Below, piece after piece: positions 63,053-64,000 of a DNA stretch of 64,000 nucleotides. Source of the stretch: Blautia sp. Marseille-P3087 (GTDB lineage Bacteria; Bacillota; Clostridia; Lachnospirales; Lachnospiraceae); assembly GCF_900120195.1 (NCBI RefSeq), contig NZ_LT635539.1:2968661-3032660 (forward strand), written 5' to 3'. The position numbers were made by a program, and so were the translations under genes. Position 1 is the first letter of the stretch, and each line of letters starts with the position of its first letter. The notes below the pieces were generated by a model. The model was not told the origin of the DNA, made no database searches, and saw only the letters and a list, made by a program, of their open reading frames with translations.

Positions 63053-63082
63053 TTGATTTCGCGAAGGCCTTTCCACTATAAT
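63053..63082 (+). promoter_or_regulatory. Candidate vegetative promoter of spo0A
   Basis: TTGATT (63053-63058), 18-bp spacer, TATAAT (63077-63082). No clear Spo0A box or sigma-H promoter was recognised. Confidence 0.55.
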
Positions 63083-63132
63083 GTCCTTGTTGTAAGGAAG
63101 TAGAATGCTGTAGGTTAGGAGGGAAAGGCCTC

Positions 63133-63939
63133 ATGGAAAAATTAAATGTGGCGATTGCAGATGATAATGAGAGAATGACAGACATACTTGGTCAGATGAT
63201 CGAAGAAGATAAAGAACTGGCGCTGGTCGGCAAAGCACATAACGGAGAAGAAATCTGTAATATCATAAGAGAAAAAGAACCGGATGTGGTGGTTCTGGAT
63301 ATGATCATGCCGAAAATGGACGGACTGACCGTTATGGAGCAGTGCAGTCATGATCAGACAGTCAAAAAGCAGCCGGCATTTATTGTGATCTCAGCAGTGG
63401 GACAGGAGAGAATCACAGAAGATGCATTTAATCTGGGGGCTTCCTACTACATGCTGAAACCTTTTGATAATCAGGTATTACTGAACCGCATCAAACATAT
63501 CCGCAAAAGCAGTGTAAAGAGATTTCGTGAGCCTGTACGCCAGACAGTACGGGAAGAGCCTGCACCGTATGGCAAACGTAATCTGGAGGCTGATGTCACC
63601 AATATTATCCACGAGATCGGAGTTCCGGCGCATATCAAGGGATACCAGTATCTGAGGGATGCGATCATCCTTGCAGTCAATGATATGGAGATGTTGAATT
63701 CTATCACGAAAGTCCTGTATCCGACGATCGCAAAAAAACATCAGACGACCCCGAGCAGGGTAGAACGTGCCATACGTCATGCAATCGAAGTTGCATGGAG
63801 CAGGGGCAAAATGGACACGATCGATGCACTTTTCGGCTATACGGTAAGCACCGGAAAAGGTAAGCCGACCAACTCGGAATTTATTGCTCTGATCGCAGAT
63901 AAAATACGTCTGGAATACAAAAATCACTCTTTCAATTAG
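63133..63939 (+). CDS. spo0A: Sporulation master regulator Spo0A
   Basis: Response regulator that starts sporulation. The 268-residue protein has a receiver domain at about 1-125: the acidic pocket ADDN (residues 9-12), phospho-acceptor D56 in [13 protein letters not shown], and the LKPFD lysine. The DNA-binding effector domain covers about 155-268: [19 protein letters not shown], then [28 protein letters not shown] precedes the ATG. In Clostridia lacking Spo0B/F it is phosphorylated directly by orphan kinases; this is general knowledge. Confidence 0.97.
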   Translation: MEKLNVAIADDNERMTDILGQMIEEDKELALVGKAHNGEEICNIIREKEPDVVVLDMIMPKMDGLTVMEQCSHDQTVKKQPAFIVISAVGQERITEDAFNLGASYYMLKPFDNQVLLNRIKHIRKSSVKRFREPVRQTVREEPAPYGKRNLEADVTNIIHEIGVPAHIKGYQYLRDAIILAVNDMEMLNSITKVLYPTIAKKHQTTPSRVERAIRHAIEVAWSRGKMDTIDALFGYTVSTGKGKPTNSEFIALIADKIRLEYKNHSFN

Positions 63940-64000
63940 AAGTGTTTTAGGGTATAATAAACATAAAAATCCGGCATAGACCGAGAAAGTCAGATAATTT

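Overview
The window looks like a chromosomal segment of an anaerobic, endospore-forming member of the Firmicutes class Clostridia, most likely family Lachnospiraceae. Supporting signs are strong AGGAGG-type ribosome binding sites, moderate GC, a clostridial 2[4Fe-4S] ferredoxin, a DUF1858 protein, CotJ coat genes, a complete spoIIIA operon, and the spoIVB-spo0A pair beside recN-argR. No species call is attempted.

Layout. 1-1505: 3' part of a 23S rRNA, then tRNA-Asn, tRNA-Glu, tRNA-Cys and a terminator; no 5S gene follows. 1512-2132: a 5'-truncated sulfate-binding-protein gene abutting that terminator. 2.2-6.2 kb (minus): pyrC, a DAACS symporter and a cysteine desulfidase/serine dehydratase-like enzyme. 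6.4-11.7 kb: rpsF-ssb-rpsR and gdpP-rplI-dnaB. 11.8-16.5 kb: MerR regulator, ferredoxin, DUF1858 protein, mecA, a small unknown gene and a GH18 protein. 16.8-21.7 kb: trkH/trkA, mscS, and bioY-DUF1284 behind a BirA-like operator. 21.8-22.7 kb: a decayed stretch with an IS605-end/omega-RNA-like structured segment, a direct repeat and a broken Ig-like surface-protein gene. 22.8-27.3 kb: cotJA-JB-JC, a flavin reductase, an MFS transporter and a NhaC antiporter.

27.3-33.4 kb is the most distinctive locus: a cobalamin riboswitch with a downstream terminator precedes an exported CbiK-type chelatase with acidic tails, an exported protein with two NEAT-like domains, and a binding protein, permease and ATPase of the FecBCD/BtuFCD type. 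The ATPase carries an extra C-terminal domain. This looks like a corrinoid- or tetrapyrrole-handling uptake system in which the chelatase works outside the cell. 33.4-39.2 kb holds a TetR regulator divergent from an MMPL transporter and a 942-residue exported heptad-repeat protein, with three TGAC-N5-GTCA boxes between them.

39.2-45.7 kb: ftsW, acpP, gltX, a UvrD-like helicase, a phosphopantetheinyl transferase and an orphan Ig-like fragment. 45.8-50.7 kb: spoIIIAA-AH, the mother-cell part of the engulfment channel. 50.8-63.9 kb: prfC, an Asp23 protein, nusB, xseA, xseB, ispA, dxs, tlyA, nadK, argR, recN, spoIVB and spo0A, the conserved housekeeping/sporulation block of Clostridia. Coding and motif calls come from reading the sequence. 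Promoters, operators and RNA structures were found by eye and have not been computed.
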